64,000 nucleotides of DNA from Microbulbifer hainanensis (GTDB lineage Bacteria > Pseudomonadota > Gammaproteobacteria > Pseudomonadales > Cellvibrionaceae): positions 124,001-188,000 of the forward strand of contig NZ_JACZCR010000031.1 of the NCBI RefSeq assembly GCF_014904735.1, written 5' to 3'. Position 1 is the first letter of the stretch, and the number at the start of each line of letters is the position of its first letter. A program made the translations under genes and the position numbers. A model generated the notes under the pieces. That model made no database searches, was not told the DNA's origin, and worked only from the letters and a program-made list of their open reading frames with translations. This document shows positions 26,172 to 38,051 of the stretch, one piece after another.

Positions 26172-27356
26172 TTAGGCGACTTCGAACAGTCCGGCCGCGC
26201 CCATACCGCCACCGACGCACATGGTGACCACCACGAAACGGGCACCGCGGCGCTTGCCTTCGATCAGTGCGTGACCCACCAGGCGGGCGCCGCTCATGCC
26301 GTAGGGGTGGCCGATAGAAATACCGCCACCGTTGACGTTCAGCTTGTCGTCATCGATACCCAGGTGATCGCGGCAATAGATCACCTGGCAGGCAAAGGCT
26401 TCGTTGAGTTCCCACAGGCCGATGTCATTGATGGTCAGGCCATGCTGCTTGAGCAGCTTGGGAATCGCGTAAATCGGACCGATACCCATTTCTTCCGGGG
26501 CCAGGCCGGCCACCGCCATACCGCGGTAAATGCCGAGCGGCTGCAGGCCGCGCTGTTCAGCCAGTTTGCGTTCCATCAGTACGGATGCAGAGGCGCCGTC
26601 GGAGAGTTGGCTGGCGTTGCCGGCGGTGATGCAGCCGCCTTCGATCACCGGGTTCAGTCCCTGCAGGCTTTCCAGGGTGGTCTCCGGGCGGTTGCACTCA
26701 TCGCGGGTCAGCGTGACTTCCTCGTAGCTTACGTCCTTGGTTTCCTTGTTCACGATCGCCTTGGTAGCCGTGATAGGAATAATTTCATCGTCGAACAGGC
26801 CCGCTGCCTGTGCTGCGGCGGTACGCTGTTGTGACTGCAGGGCGTAGAGATCCTGGGCCTCGCGGCTGATGTTATAGGTTTTCGCGACGTGCTCGGCAGT
26901 CTGCAACATCGGCATATAGATGGCCGGGGCGGCCTTGATCAGGTTCTTGTCCGCAGTTTGGGAGGCGAACTCGCCGTATGGACCCTGCACGGCGGTGATG
27001 TTTTCCTGGCCGCCGCCAATGACGACGTCCATACCGTCTACCATGATCTGCTTGGCGGCCGTGGCGATGGCCATCAGGCCGGAAGAGCACTGGCGGTCCA
27101 TGGTCTGGCCACTGACACTCAGGGGGAGGCCGGCGGTCAGCGCGGCGCCGCGTGCCAGGTTGAATCCGGCTGTGCCCGCCTGTAATGCAGTGCCGAGTAC
27201 CACGTCTTCGATTTCGTTGGGGTCGATACCGGCGCGCTCGACGGCAGCGCGAATTACGTGGCCGGTAAGGGTGGGGGATTTGACGTTGTTGAGTCCGCCC
27301 CGGTAGGCCTTGCCGATTGGAGTGCGGGCAGTGGAGACGATTACGGCTTCTCTCAT
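26172..27356 (-). CDS. Acetyl-CoA C-acyltransferase (thiolase II type)
   Basis: A 394-residue degradative thiolase. Nucleophilic Cys is in [10 protein letters not shown] (Cys 90), the NEAFACQ motif is present, and [11 protein letters not shown] holds the second catalytic Cys near the C-terminus. It cleaves 3-ketoacyl-CoA to acetyl-CoA plus a shortened chain. It lies 81 bases downstream of the FadB-like gene, the usual partner order, so together they run the last steps of beta-oxidation. Unlike the SCPx-type thiolase at 10705, it has the classical motif set, so the island has two thiolases with probably different chain preferences. Confidence 0.93.
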   Translation of the reverse strand: MREAVIVSTARTPIGKAYRGGLNNVKSPTLTGHVIRAAVERAGIDPNEIEDVVLGTALQAGTAGFNLARGAALTAGLPLSVSGQTMDRQCSSGLMAIATAAKQIMVDGMDVVIGGGQENITAVQGPYGEFASQTADKNLIKAAPAIYMPMLQTAEHVAKTYNISREAQDLYALQSQQRTAAAQAAGLFDDEIIPITATKAIVNKETKDVSYEEVTLTRDECNRPETTLESLQGLNPVIEGGCITAGNASQLSDGASASVLMERKLAEQRGLQPLGIYRGMAVAGLAPEEMGIGPIYAIPKLLKQHGLTINDIGLWELNEAFACQVIYCRDHLGIDDDKLNVNGGGISIGHPYGMSGARLVGHALIEGKRRGARFVVVTMCVGGGMGAAGLFEVA

Positions 27357-27437
27357 GAGGATAATCCTGCTGTATCAGTGATGCCGCGGGGTAATCCACC
27401 GCGGCAGTGGGATAAAAGGCTGACCTGCCTGTGGGGG

Positions 27438-29558
<2,121 letters not shown>

Positions 29559-29905
29559 GAACAACGACTCCGTCATTACTGAAAACTCCCATCGCGTAGC
29601 TGTGCTAGCAGAAAATAAAAAGAGGGCATTCCGCGGCAACACCCACTTTCAGGGGTAAATTGCGGATTCGTTAACACCATTTTTTCTATTTATTAGCGTA
29701 TGGAGAAACCGGCATGTGGAGGGATATGAATTCTTGACATTGTCGAATGAATTGCTGGCACCCGGCTATCGGATTGCCAAACGAAAGATTAATCTTTCTG
29801 CTCGGTGAACAATAACGTCTGCGAGACAATATCGCTTGCGGTTTTATGGCGGTGCAGTTTTCCCTTTCGCTCAAACAGGTGGTACTGCGGCCAAGAGAGA
29901 GCTGA
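29559..29905. other. Divergent promoter region between FadB-like gene and LysR gene
   Basis: This 347-base region holds promoters for both directions and presumably the LysR operator. ATTGTCGAAT at about 29739-29748 resembles the AraC half-site with one base missing. No gene seen. Confidence 0.5.
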
Positions 29906-30895
29906 ATGAATCTGAATCGATACGACCTGAACCTTTTTGTGGTTTTCGACACCATCTTCCGGGAGCAGAGCTTGACCCGGGCCGGGGAAGCCCTGTCCAT
30001 TTCCCAGCCATCCGTCAGTAACGCCTTATCGCGCTTGCGGGTGATGTTTGGTGATCAGCTTTTTATCCGCAGTGGTCGAAAAATGCTACCGACACCGGCG
30101 GCAAAAAGTATCAGTGCTCAGGTGAAAGAAGCGCTGAAGCTGATGCAGCAAAGTATTGATTCGACTGGATCATTCGACCCCGCCTCGGATCGCCGCAGTT
30201 TTTCGGTAAGCATGAACAATATCCTTCAGGGGATATATATGCCGGGAATTTATCGTCAAATCCATGCTCGTGCGCCGCACATGGTTCTGAGAATACTGAC
30301 CTCACCCCGCGATGAGCTGGTGAGTGAGCTGGCCGCTGGAAAGGTTGATGTCGCCGTCGATGGAGGGTTTCTGGCCGACTCGGATCTCTATTCCAGGCGA
30401 TTGTTCAGTGACCGCTATGTTTGTGTGGTGCGTCACGACCATCCGCTGGTTTCAGACAGTCTGGACGTGGACCAGTACCTGGCGCTACAGCATGTACATA
30501 GCAGCGGTTGGGGTGAGCCTGGGATTGGGTGTGTCGACATTGCTCTCAAAAAAATGGGGCAGGAACGCGGCATCAGCTTGACGATCACAAACCATCAGAG
30601 TGTCTTCCCCCTGGTTGCCCAGTCGGATCTGGCCGCAACGGTTCCCCGCTCCCTGGCAAAAAGCTACGACCTCAAAATTCTCGAGCTTCCAGTCAAGGTC
30701 GCGAAGGTTGAAACTTTTCTCTACTGGCACGAGAGCGCCGATCAGGATGAGGCCAACCGCTGGGTTCGCGAGCAGATAGTGTCCTACGTGGACAGCGTTG
30801 CAGGGGAAGAGCAAGGACTTGGTAAAAAGGACAGGAGTAGTTTGCCAATACGGATCCCTGAGCAGCGACTAGAGCTGCACAGGGTCGCTATTTAA
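29906..30895 (+). CDS. LysR-family transcriptional regulator
   Basis: A 329-residue LysR protein. It starts MNLNRYDLNLFVVFDTIFRE and has the helix-turn-helix LTRAGEALSISQPSVSNAL at about residues 25-43, then GDQLFIRSGRKMLPTPAA. The effector domain follows, with a C-terminal tail longer than usual. The start resembles the NodD/LinR branch of LysR proteins that respond to aromatic or lipophilic ligands. It is divergent from the FadB/thiolase pair, the standard arrangement for LysR control of a neighbour, and precedes the DUF3604 group, 20 bases before its ATG. Confidence 0.9.
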   Translation: MNLNRYDLNLFVVFDTIFREQSLTRAGEALSISQPSVSNALSRLRVMFGDQLFIRSGRKMLPTPAAKSISAQVKEALKLMQQSIDSTGSFDPASDRRSFSVSMNNILQGIYMPGIYRQIHARAPHMVLRILTSPRDELVSELAAGKVDVAVDGGFLADSDLYSRRLFSDRYVCVVRHDHPLVSDSLDVDQYLALQHVHSSGWGEPGIGCVDIALKKMGQERGISLTITNHQSVFPLVAQSDLAATVPRSLAKSYDLKILELPVKVAKVETFLYWHESADQDEANRWVREQIVSYVDSVAGEEQGLGKKDRSSLPIRIPEQRLELHRVAI

Positions 30896-30915
30896 AAATA
30901 GATGAGAGTAGGAAT

Positions 30916-32811
30916 ATGCTGAACCTGGATAGCCATAAAAAGAAAAGTTACAGATTCGCATCGGTTGCCGCAGTGCTTTTGGGCGGCACCTTGACGTTGA
31001 ATATGGCACTTGCGGCGGATACTGATTATTCACCCTATGCAGGGCGCGATATACCTGATCAGTTGCTGTGGGGTGATACCCACCTGCACACGGCCTTTTC
31101 GACTGATGCCGGCATGATTGGCACTACCCTGGGGCCGAATGACGCTTACCGGTTCGCCAAGGGGGAAGTGGTGACCTCCAGCAGCGGGCAGCGCGTAAAG
31201 TTGTTGCACCCGCTGGATTTTCTGGTGGTTGCCGATCATGCAGAAAACCTCGGGTTGCCCGTATTGCTGAAGGAGGGAAACAAGACCCTGCTGAGCACCG
31301 AATTCGGCAAGTTGTTGTATGGACTCTCCCTGGAAGGTAAGGGTATTGACGCTTTCAAGGCCTGGGGCGGAGCTCAGGCGAAGGGCAAGGATCCGGTCGG
31401 TAACCGGGAGCTGAATGCGATCATGTGGCAGCGCTCTCTGGATATTTCGGCATCCCACAACCAGCCCGGCCGTTTTACCGCACTGCTCGGCTACGAGTGG
31501 ACCTCTTCCATCGACGCCAACAATCTGCATCGCGTAGTGCTGTTCCGCGATAACGAGGATCGCGTTTCGCAAATTGTGCCTTTCTCCAATTTTGATTCTT
31601 CCGATCCGGAAAAGCTATGGCAGTGGATGGCGGCCTATGAGCAGAAAACCGGCGGCGAGATACTGGCGATTCCCCACAACGGCAATCTCAGCAATGGCCT
31701 GATGTTTGCGCCCGAGACTTTCGACGGTCGTCCTATTGACCGCTCCTATGCGGAAAAACGGATGCGCTGGGAACCGCTCTACGAGGTGACGCAGATGAAG
31801 GGTGATGCCGAGACACATCCCAGTCTGTCGCCGGACGACGAGTTTGCCGATTACGAAACCTGGGATAAGGGCAACTTCGGCATGTATGGCAAAAAGCCCG
31901 AGATGTTGCCTCACGAATATGCCCGCTCGGCCCTCAAACTGGGGTTGGAGCAGGAGGCGAAGCTTGGCGTCAACCCGTTCAAATTCGGCATGATCGGCAG
32001 CACCGATGCGCACACCGGCCTTCCCACGACGAGGGAGGATAACTTCTTTGGCAAAATCAGCTTGGCGGAACCCGGATTGCCGACACGCATGTCGCTGCCA
32101 ATTACCGGCATGGTGCCGTCGCAAGATGGTGCCGATGTGGTGATCCGCCACTGGCAGGCGTCCTCATCGGGCCTGGCTGCGGTATGGACGCGGGAAAATA
32201 CCCGCGAGGCGATTTTCGATGCGCTCAAGCGCAAAGAGGTGTATGCCACTACGGGCACCCGCATCAAGGTGCGCCTGTTTGCCGGCTGGGATTTCCAAAA
32301 GAACGATGCCTATGCCAGCGATATCGCGGCACTGGGCTACGAGAAGGGCGTGCCGATGGGCGGTGACCTGAGTGCCGCGCCGGAGGGGGCTGCGCCACAG
32401 CTGCTGATCCAGGCTGCCCGCGATCCCGACGGCGCCAACCTCGACCGCTTGCAGGTGGTGAAGGGCTGGCGCGATGTCTCCGGCGAGCTGCACGAGCAGG
32501 TCTATAACGTCGCGGTCGATAAGTCCCGCACTATTGATGCTGGCGGGCAGGTAGCACCGGTGGGCAACACGGTCGATCTGGAAACTGCCAGTTACGACAA
32601 CAGCATCGGTGCCCCGGAGCTAGCCACCGTTTGGCGCGATCCCGATTTTGACCCAGCGGAACGCGCATTCTATTACGTGCGGGTGCTGGAGATTCCGACA
32701 CCGCGCTGGACCGCCTATGATCGGGTGCGCCTCGGCAGTGAGGTGCCCGCGGAGGATAGCCAGATTACCCAGGAGCGCGCCTATACCTCGCCAGTCTGGT
32801 ATACCCCTTGA
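30916..32811 (+). CDS. Exported DUF3604 (PHP-like) protein
   Basis: A 631-residue DUF3604 protein with an N-terminal signal peptide ending ALAAD at about residue 34. The putative metal-binding elements of a PHP-like phosphoesterase fold are visible: WGDTHLHTAFSTDAG (His56, His58), VVADHAENLG, IPHNGNLSNG and GSTDAHTG. The function is unestablished; the motif set suggests a hydrolase acting in the periplasm. It is followed by a parvulin-like isomerase and a HupE/UreJ protein, with spacings of 26 and 3 bases. This trio recurs in marine bacteria as I recall it, which suggests a maturation or metal-handling role for the last two. Confidence 0.87.
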   Translation: MLNLDSHKKKSYRFASVAAVLLGGTLTLNMALAADTDYSPYAGRDIPDQLLWGDTHLHTAFSTDAGMIGTTLGPNDAYRFAKGEVVTSSSGQRVKLLHPLDFLVVADHAENLGLPVLLKEGNKTLLSTEFGKLLYGLSLEGKGIDAFKAWGGAQAKGKDPVGNRELNAIMWQRSLDISASHNQPGRFTALLGYEWTSSIDANNLHRVVLFRDNEDRVSQIVPFSNFDSSDPEKLWQWMAAYEQKTGGEILAIPHNGNLSNGLMFAPETFDGRPIDRSYAEKRMRWEPLYEVTQMKGDAETHPSLSPDDEFADYETWDKGNFGMYGKKPEMLPHEYARSALKLGLEQEAKLGVNPFKFGMIGSTDAHTGLPTTREDNFFGKISLAEPGLPTRMSLPITGMVPSQDGADVVIRHWQASSSGLAAVWTRENTREAIFDALKRKEVYATTGTRIKVRLFAGWDFQKNDAYASDIAALGYEKGVPMGGDLSAAPEGAAPQLLIQAARDPDGANLDRLQVVKGWRDVSGELHEQVYNVAVDKSRTIDAGGQVAPVGNTVDLETASYDNSIGAPELATVWRDPDFDPAERAFYYVRVLEIPTPRWTAYDRVRLGSEVPAEDSQITQERAYTSPVWYTP

Positions 32812-32837
32812 ATTGATGGCACCGGAGAGGTAGTTGC

Positions 32838-33725
32838 ATGTCCGTTCTCGCCAAATTTCGCTGTGTGATCCGCGATCCACTGGTGCATTTTCTCCTCGCC
32901 GGTGGTGTCGTCTTCGCTCTGCTATCAGCCATGCAGCCGACCGCTGAGCGTCCGCGCCAGATAGTCGTCAACGACGAAACGCTGGTGCTGTTTTTGCAGT
33001 ACCGCAACAAGTCATTCCAGTCGGACAAGGCGAGAGCCTCTTTGGCGGCGATGAGTGCGGAAGAGCGCCAGACCCTGGCTGATGAATTTGTGCGCGAGGA
33101 GGTACTGTTCCGGGAAGCGCAGCGCCTGGGGTTGGCGGAAAGCGACTACATGATCCGTCTGCGGCTGGTGCAGAAGATGGAATTTGCCCTGCAGGATTTT
33201 GCCGAGGCGGAAACCGTTATTGACGACGCCGAGCTGCAGAGCTTTTATCTGGCCAATAAGGCGCGCTATGCCGAGCCCGGCCGGCTGACGTTCACCCACG
33301 TGTTTATCTCTGCCGAACGCTGGGGGGAGGAAGCGCTGGCGCGGGCCGAGGCGTTGCGCCAGCGGCTGAACGAGCAAGGTGTCACCGCGCGCGAGGCCGG
33401 CGGTTTCGGCGACCGTTTCCCCTACCACCGCTATTATGTCGAGCGCAGTGACGACTACCTTGCGGGCCATTTCGGTCGCGCTTTCGTTGAACAGTTGTGG
33501 CAGCTGCCAATGACTGAAAAGGAGGGGAGCCACTGGTCGATGCCGCTGCGTTCTGAATTCGGCTACCACCTGGTGCTGTTGTCGAAGCGGGAGATGCCGC
33601 GCCAGCCCGGGTTTGCCGAGCTGCGTGAGCGCTTGTTGGCTGATTATCGCAGGCAGCGAGCCAGGGAGAATCAACAGCGCGCAATCTCTTCGCTGATCGA
33701 CCGCTATCAGCGGATTGAGGGCTGA
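32838..33725 (+). CDS. Membrane-anchored parvulin-like peptidyl-prolyl isomerase
   Basis: A 295-residue protein with one N-terminal transmembrane segment (about residues 14-33) and then a SurA/PpiC-like arrangement: an N-terminal helical domain (EERQTLADEFVREEVLFREAQRLGL) and a rotamase part near FTHVFISAERWG and SEFGYHLV. Proline isomerisation by the family aids folding of exported proteins. In this operon it likely helps the DUF3604 protein or the HupE protein mature. Motif match is at family level only; the canonical parvulin active-site His and Cys were not individually checked. Confidence 0.8.
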   Translation: MSVLAKFRCVIRDPLVHFLLAGGVVFALLSAMQPTAERPRQIVVNDETLVLFLQYRNKSFQSDKARASLAAMSAEERQTLADEFVREEVLFREAQRLGLAESDYMIRLRLVQKMEFALQDFAEAETVIDDAELQSFYLANKARYAEPGRLTFTHVFISAERWGEEALARAEALRQRLNEQGVTAREAGGFGDRFPYHRYYVERSDDYLAGHFGRAFVEQLWQLPMTEKEGSHWSMPLRSEFGYHLVLLSKREMPRQPGFAELRERLLADYRRQRARENQQRAISSLIDRYQRIEG

Positions 33726-33728
33726 CCG

Positions 33729-34682
33729 ATGAAAGCGCGCCTGCTGACATTGCTTGCTGTTTCCCTCATCTGCGGTGCAGTGTCCGCGCACGAAAACCGC
33801 CTGCTGCAGGTGCAAATCGACCAGTTGAACGATCAGCTCTACGGGGTGCGCCTGCAGGTGCCGCCATCGGTGGCGCCGGACAATCAACCGAGCGTGCAGA
33901 TGCCCGTCGACTGCCGGGCGCGCAGTGAAGCGCTCTACTACTGCGCGCAGCCTCTTCAGGGGCAGACACTGGAGATCCGCTATGCACGCTACAACCCCTC
34001 GGTCTCCACGCTGATACAGCTGCATTGGCTTAGTGGTGAAACCCGCTACCAGGTACTGGCGGCCGAAGACGCCCAGTGGACAGTGCCGGCCCCGGAAACT
34101 GTGGCCGGGATAGCCAGCGAATATTTTCGCCTGGGTGTGATTCATATTCTCGCCGGTTGGGATCACCTGCTGTTCCTGTTCTGCCTGTTGCTGTTGGCCG
34201 CTGAGCCGCGCAGGGTGGTAATGACCCTGAGTGGCTTTACGCTGGCCCACAGCCTGACCATGGTGGCGGCGGCGCTGGAGTGGGTGCAGGTGCCGGTTGC
34301 CGCGGTAGAGGCGGTCATTGCCCTGAGCGTGCTGTTTCTCGCGCGGGAATTATTGGGTAATCGCCGTGATAGCTACACGTTTCGCTATCCGGTGCTGGTG
34401 TCGGTCAGTTTTGGGCTGATTCACGGCTTCGGTTTTGCGGCGGCGCTCGCCGAGATTGGTTTGCCGCAGACGGCGCTGGTAACCGGCCTGACGCTCTTCA
34501 ACCTGGGAGTGGAAGCGGGGCAACTGCTGCTGGCGTTGGCCTGGCTGGCAGTGGTGTCGCTGGTCCGGCCCCGGTGGTCGCCGGAGCGATTCCGCCAGCC
34601 TGCACTCTACCTGATGGGAATCGTCGCCGGTTACTGGTTTGTCGAGCGCAGCCTGGGGGTGGCATTACTGGGCCTGTCTTGA
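33729..34682 (+). CDS. HupE/UreJ-family membrane protein
   Basis: A 317-residue protein with a signal peptide (residues 1-20, ending SAHEN), an N-terminal periplasmic domain of about 110 residues, and a C-terminal membrane part of about six helices. The hallmark FRLGVIHILAGWDHLLFLF of HupE/UreJ proteins is present at about residues 132-150, with later His-rich helices (SFTLAHSLT, FGLIHGFGFA). Family members move nickel or cobalt in some hosts, but this long two-domain version has no established substrate. It lies 3 bases after the isomerase gene. Confidence 0.86.
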   Translation: MKARLLTLLAVSLICGAVSAHENRLLQVQIDQLNDQLYGVRLQVPPSVAPDNQPSVQMPVDCRARSEALYYCAQPLQGQTLEIRYARYNPSVSTLIQLHWLSGETRYQVLAAEDAQWTVPAPETVAGIASEYFRLGVIHILAGWDHLLFLFCLLLLAAEPRRVVMTLSGFTLAHSLTMVAAALEWVQVPVAAVEAVIALSVLFLARELLGNRRDSYTFRYPVLVSVSFGLIHGFGFAAALAEIGLPQTALVTGLTLFNLGVEAGQLLLALAWLAVVSLVRPRWSPERFRQPALYLMGIVAGYWFVERSLGVALLGLS

Positions 34683-34861
34683 TGGTGAATTTTCGCTGCG
34701 GATTTATCCCTGCATCTCAATCAACAGAGCCCGTCAAAATGTCGGTGGGGGATTGTCAAGACTCAAGGCAGCCTGCACTGAAAAAACTCGTTTAGCCGTG
34801 GGTGCATGACAAAGTGACTGGTGTAGATTGTTGGCCAGAATATACGGGAGTGAATACTTAA

Positions 34862-35296
34862 ATGTTCAAGATGAATATTGATACCCAGACGGAGGTGAAT
34901 GCCCCTGCTGGCAAAGTATGGGATTTGCTGGTCAGCTTCAGTGCTTACAATGACTGGAATCCGATGCTAAAGAATGTTCAAGGGGAGTGCAGGGTTGGTG
35001 AGCCAATTCGGTTCGAGGTGTCGATTGGCGGGCGTAAACCAATGTTGCTCAAGGCGAGAATTAGTCGCAATGAAGAGGGGCGCATCCTGAGTTGGCGGGG
35101 CGGGTCAGCACTGCTGGGCGGAGAGCACTATTTTCGAATTGAGTCGATCGACGACCAGAGGGTTCGCCTCTATCACGGCGAACGTTTTTGGGGCTTGTTG
35201 TTACCGATGATGCGGAAAAAGTTGTCAATGGCAAAACCACTTTATAAGGCAGTTAACGATGCTCTGAAGGTGCAACTGGAATCCACTTTCGAGTAA
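34862..35296 (+). CDS. SRPBCC-family (START-like) protein
   Basis: A 144-residue protein with the SRPBCC pattern: an initial strand with AP-GKVWDLLVSFSAYNDWNP, a G-rich middle (CRVGEPIRFEV) and the terminal helix AKPLYKAVNDALKVQLE. The fold binds hydrophobic ligands in a deep cavity, and members include lipid-binding proteins and cyclases. In this island it may carry or shape the lipophilic substrate. It stands alone between the HupE gene and the leftward SDR gene. Function beyond ligand binding is unknown. Confidence 0.85.
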   Translation: MFKMNIDTQTEVNAPAGKVWDLLVSFSAYNDWNPMLKNVQGECRVGEPIRFEVSIGGRKPMLLKARISRNEEGRILSWRGGSALLGGEHYFRIESIDDQRVRLYHGERFWGLLLPMMRKKLSMAKPLYKAVNDALKVQLESTFE

Positions 35297-35523
35297 TGAC
35301 GAGCTGGCTGTGTCAGCAGGTGGCGGATCCGAACTGGCTGAATAGAGTAATGGCACCGCTGGATGTTGGAAAAATGCCTTAAAAACGCGGCTATTCGACC
35401 GCGCTGAGAAGACTATCTGGATTCAGTTCGTCAATGGCTGTGTCCCGTGCCCTTTGGGTGCGGCCACGCGCAATGTCGGATCACCGTGCGACAGTATTTT
35501 ATAGGCTGTTTTTGCATACCCCT

Positions 35524-36321
35524 CTATGCCTCCGCCATCATCGTATTTTTTAGCCTGCGCATGCCGAGGAGCCAGCGATCGTAGTCGGCGGCCTTGTTCT
35601 GCATGTATTTCTGAACTTCGCGGTGCGGCAGAATCAGAAAGCTCTCTTGCGCCAGCCCCTGGACGACAAAATCACACAGTTCCTCGGGTTCCATAATGCC
35701 GTTTACCCCGGCCACGCCGCCGTCTTTGATGCCCTCGTCCTCGCCGGCGGTGACCATCGGCGTGTTGACCGCCTGCGGACAGAGACACGACACCTTGATC
35801 CCCCGGTCGCCGAATTCAATTGCGAGGGATTCGGCAAAGCCCACGGCGGCATGCTTGGTTACGGCATAAGTGGTCGTGCATGGCTGGTTCAGCAGGCCGG
35901 CAGCCGACGCGGTATTGAGAAAGTAGCCCTCGCCCCGCTCCAGCATATAGGGCAGGGCGGCGCGGGCGGAATACACATGGCCCATCAGGTTGACGCCCAG
36001 GGCCCGCTGCCACTGTTCATCAGTGGCGGTGAGCGGATTGTCTATGGAGATGATACCGGCATTGCAACAGAAGAGATCGACGCGCCCCTGTTCGGTGATG
36101 ACCCGGGCTACCAGTGCCTGGATCTGTTCCTCGCTGGTAACGTCGCAAACCTGCGTGCTGGCACGGTCGCCGAGGCTCGCCGCCGCCGCGGACAGCTGCT
36201 GGTCATTGAGGTCGGCGAGATAGACGCGCGCGGCGCCCTCTTCAATAAAACGCTTGCTCATTGCCAGGCCGATACCGCTGGCGGCCCCGGTAACAATGAT
36301 CACCTTGTCTCGTAATTGCAT
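35524..36321 (-). CDS. Short-chain dehydrogenase/reductase
   Basis: A 265-residue SDR with GAASGIGLAMS, the LFCCNAGI segment in place of NNAG, and YAVTKHAAVGF as the catalytic Tyr-x3-Lys. The C-terminal region ends MLGMRRLKNTMMAEA. It is downstream of the acyl-CoA dehydrogenase at 36470 (148 bases apart) on the same strand. Hydroxyacyl-CoA or hydroxysteroid-type oxidation would fit the neighbourhood, but the substrate cannot be read from the sequence. Confidence 0.88.
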   Translation of the reverse strand: MQLRDKVIIVTGAASGIGLAMSKRFIEEGAARVYLADLNDQQLSAAAASLGDRASTQVCDVTSEEQIQALVARVITEQGRVDLFCCNAGIISIDNPLTATDEQWQRALGVNLMGHVYSARAALPYMLERGEGYFLNTASAAGLLNQPCTTTYAVTKHAAVGFAESLAIEFGDRGIKVSCLCPQAVNTPMVTAGEDEGIKDGGVAGVNGIMEPEELCDFVVQGLAQESFLILPHREVQKYMQNKAADYDRWLLGMRRLKNTMMAEA

Positions 36322-36469
36322 GACAGTTTCCTGAGTTTATTTATTGGCTTCACATCGCCAAACAGTGCCGAACTTACCAGTGCACTGGCAATTAGCCCCC
36401 ACCAATGAAAGGAATCGGCCGGCATCCCCGCCAGCTGATCTTTTCGTGGTGAAAAGTTCTGCTGCGCCG

Positions 36470-37723
36470 TTACAGGCGTTCTGGCGGCGTTAGAAAGCGG
36501 GCGATACTGGCCAGCTTTTGCTGAATCTGCTTGATCTCCATCATTGCAATGCTGCGCTGGTGCACCTGATCGGGGCCGTCAGCAATCTGCAGGATGCGAC
36601 CGTGGGTATACAGGTCCACCAATGGGGTGTCGGAAGTGAAACCCATGCCGCCGAATATCTGCATAGCGCGGTCGGCGACTTTGGCCAGCATCTCCGGCAC
36701 CACAGCCTTGATCATCGCGATCTCCTTGGCCGCGACCTTGTTGCCAACCTCGTCCATCATCCAGGCCGCCTTTAGCACCAGCAGGCGAGCCTGATCGATC
36801 TCCATGCGGGAGCGGGCGATTGATTCGCGCACTTGGCCGTGTTGATACAGGTACTTGCCAAAAGTTTTGCGCTCCTGGGAACGGGCCACCATCAGGTCCA
36901 GAGCCAGTTCCGCCTGGCCGATGGCGCGCATGCAGTGATGGATGCGGCCCGGCCCCAGACGGGCCTGTGCCATAGCAAAGCCTTCGCCCTCGCCGCCGAG
37001 AATGTTGGTTACAGGCACTCGGACATCACGGAAGGTGATTTCGCAGTGCCCTTCGGGAGAGAAGTGGTTGAGCACTTTCGGATTACGCACGACGGTCACA
37101 CCGGGAGCATCCCTGGGTACAAGGATCATACTCTGTTGACGATGGCGCTCGGCTTCGAAGTTGGTTTTGCCCATCAGAATGAAGAGTGTGCAGTTAGGGT
37201 GGTCAGCGTTGGTGATAAACCACTTGCGGCCGTTGATGACGTACTCGTCGCCGTCGCGAACAATGCTGGTGGTGATGTTGGTCGCGTCGGAGGAGGCTAC
37301 ATCTGGTTCGGTCATTGCAAACGCTGAGCGAATCTCACCGTTCAGCAGAGGCTTCAACCACCGCTCGCGCTGTTCCGGAGTCGCGAACAAGTGCAACAAT
37401 TCCATGTTGCCGGTATCCGGGGCGCTGCAATTGAATACCTCGGAAGACCAGAAAACGCGGCCCATGATTTCCGCCAGGGGAGCATATTCCAGATTGGTCA
37501 GGGGAGTGCCGGGCTCACCGTCACCCAAGTGCGGCAGAAACAGGTTCCAGAGTCCTTCCTCTTTGGCGAGCGCTTTGAGGTCCTCCATAAAGGATACGGG
37601 AAAATTCTTCTGCTCGTAAACTTCTTCATTCCACTGGCGAATGCGAGGGATGATGTGTTCGTCCATAAAGGCATGCAGCTTGCGCTGCATCTCTCTGGTT
37701 TTATCACTGTATCCGAAATGCAT
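36470..37723 (-). CDS. Acyl-CoA dehydrogenase (ACAD10/11-like)
   Basis: A 417-residue acyl-CoA dehydrogenase with [20 protein letters not shown] for FAD contact and [15 protein letters not shown] in the C-terminal domain. Instead of the common YEG..EIQ near residue 375 it has [14 protein letters not shown], the variant I associate with ACAD10/11 and some bacterial relatives. Thus a D or other residue would supply the catalytic base. It probably acts on branched or 4-hydroxy-type CoA esters, as relatives do. It is followed by the SDR at 35524 in the same direction. Confidence 0.88.
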   Translation of the reverse strand: MHFGYSDKTREMQRKLHAFMDEHIIPRIRQWNEEVYEQKNFPVSFMEDLKALAKEEGLWNLFLPHLGDGEPGTPLTNLEYAPLAEIMGRVFWSSEVFNCSAPDTGNMELLHLFATPEQRERWLKPLLNGEIRSAFAMTEPDVASSDATNITTSIVRDGDEYVINGRKWFITNADHPNCTLFILMGKTNFEAERHRQQSMILVPRDAPGVTVVRNPKVLNHFSPEGHCEITFRDVRVPVTNILGGEGEGFAMAQARLGPGRIHHCMRAIGQAELALDLMVARSQERKTFGKYLYQHGQVRESIARSRMEIDQARLLVLKAAWMMDEVGNKVAAKEIAMIKAVVPEMLAKVADRAMQIFGGMGFTSDTPLVDLYTHGRILQIADGPDQVHQRSIAMMEIKQIQQKLASIARFLTPPERL

Positions 37724-38051
37724 AATCTTTTCCGAGTTGGTGCCGCGAATAGCAGTGTGAGAATCACTGCTATGCGACTGGTACTTGAGCGATCGTCGGT
37801 GCGGAAATTTTCACGGCGTCGACAGCGCTATAGAAAAAACAAGATAGCGAAGCGTAAGGTATCGCTGAAGTTTATTTTCGGAATATCGAAATATAAGTGT
37901 TGTTTATAAGGGTTCGGTCTATGAAGGCTAACCGAAAAAATAGCTGGCTTTGCCAATTTTTAGCAGGGTGGCGGGGTGATTTTAAGGAAGAGTTCGCGCC
38001 GTGATCATAGCGACCACGGAGCAGGAATTTGATTGCAATAGTACCCTTGTT
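37724..38051. other. Intergenic region between two leftward gene pairs
   Basis: About 330 bases with no gene seen. It separates the SDR/long-dehydrogenase pair (38052-40663) from the acyl-CoA dehydrogenase at 36470 and should carry the latter's promoter. Confidence 0.45.
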
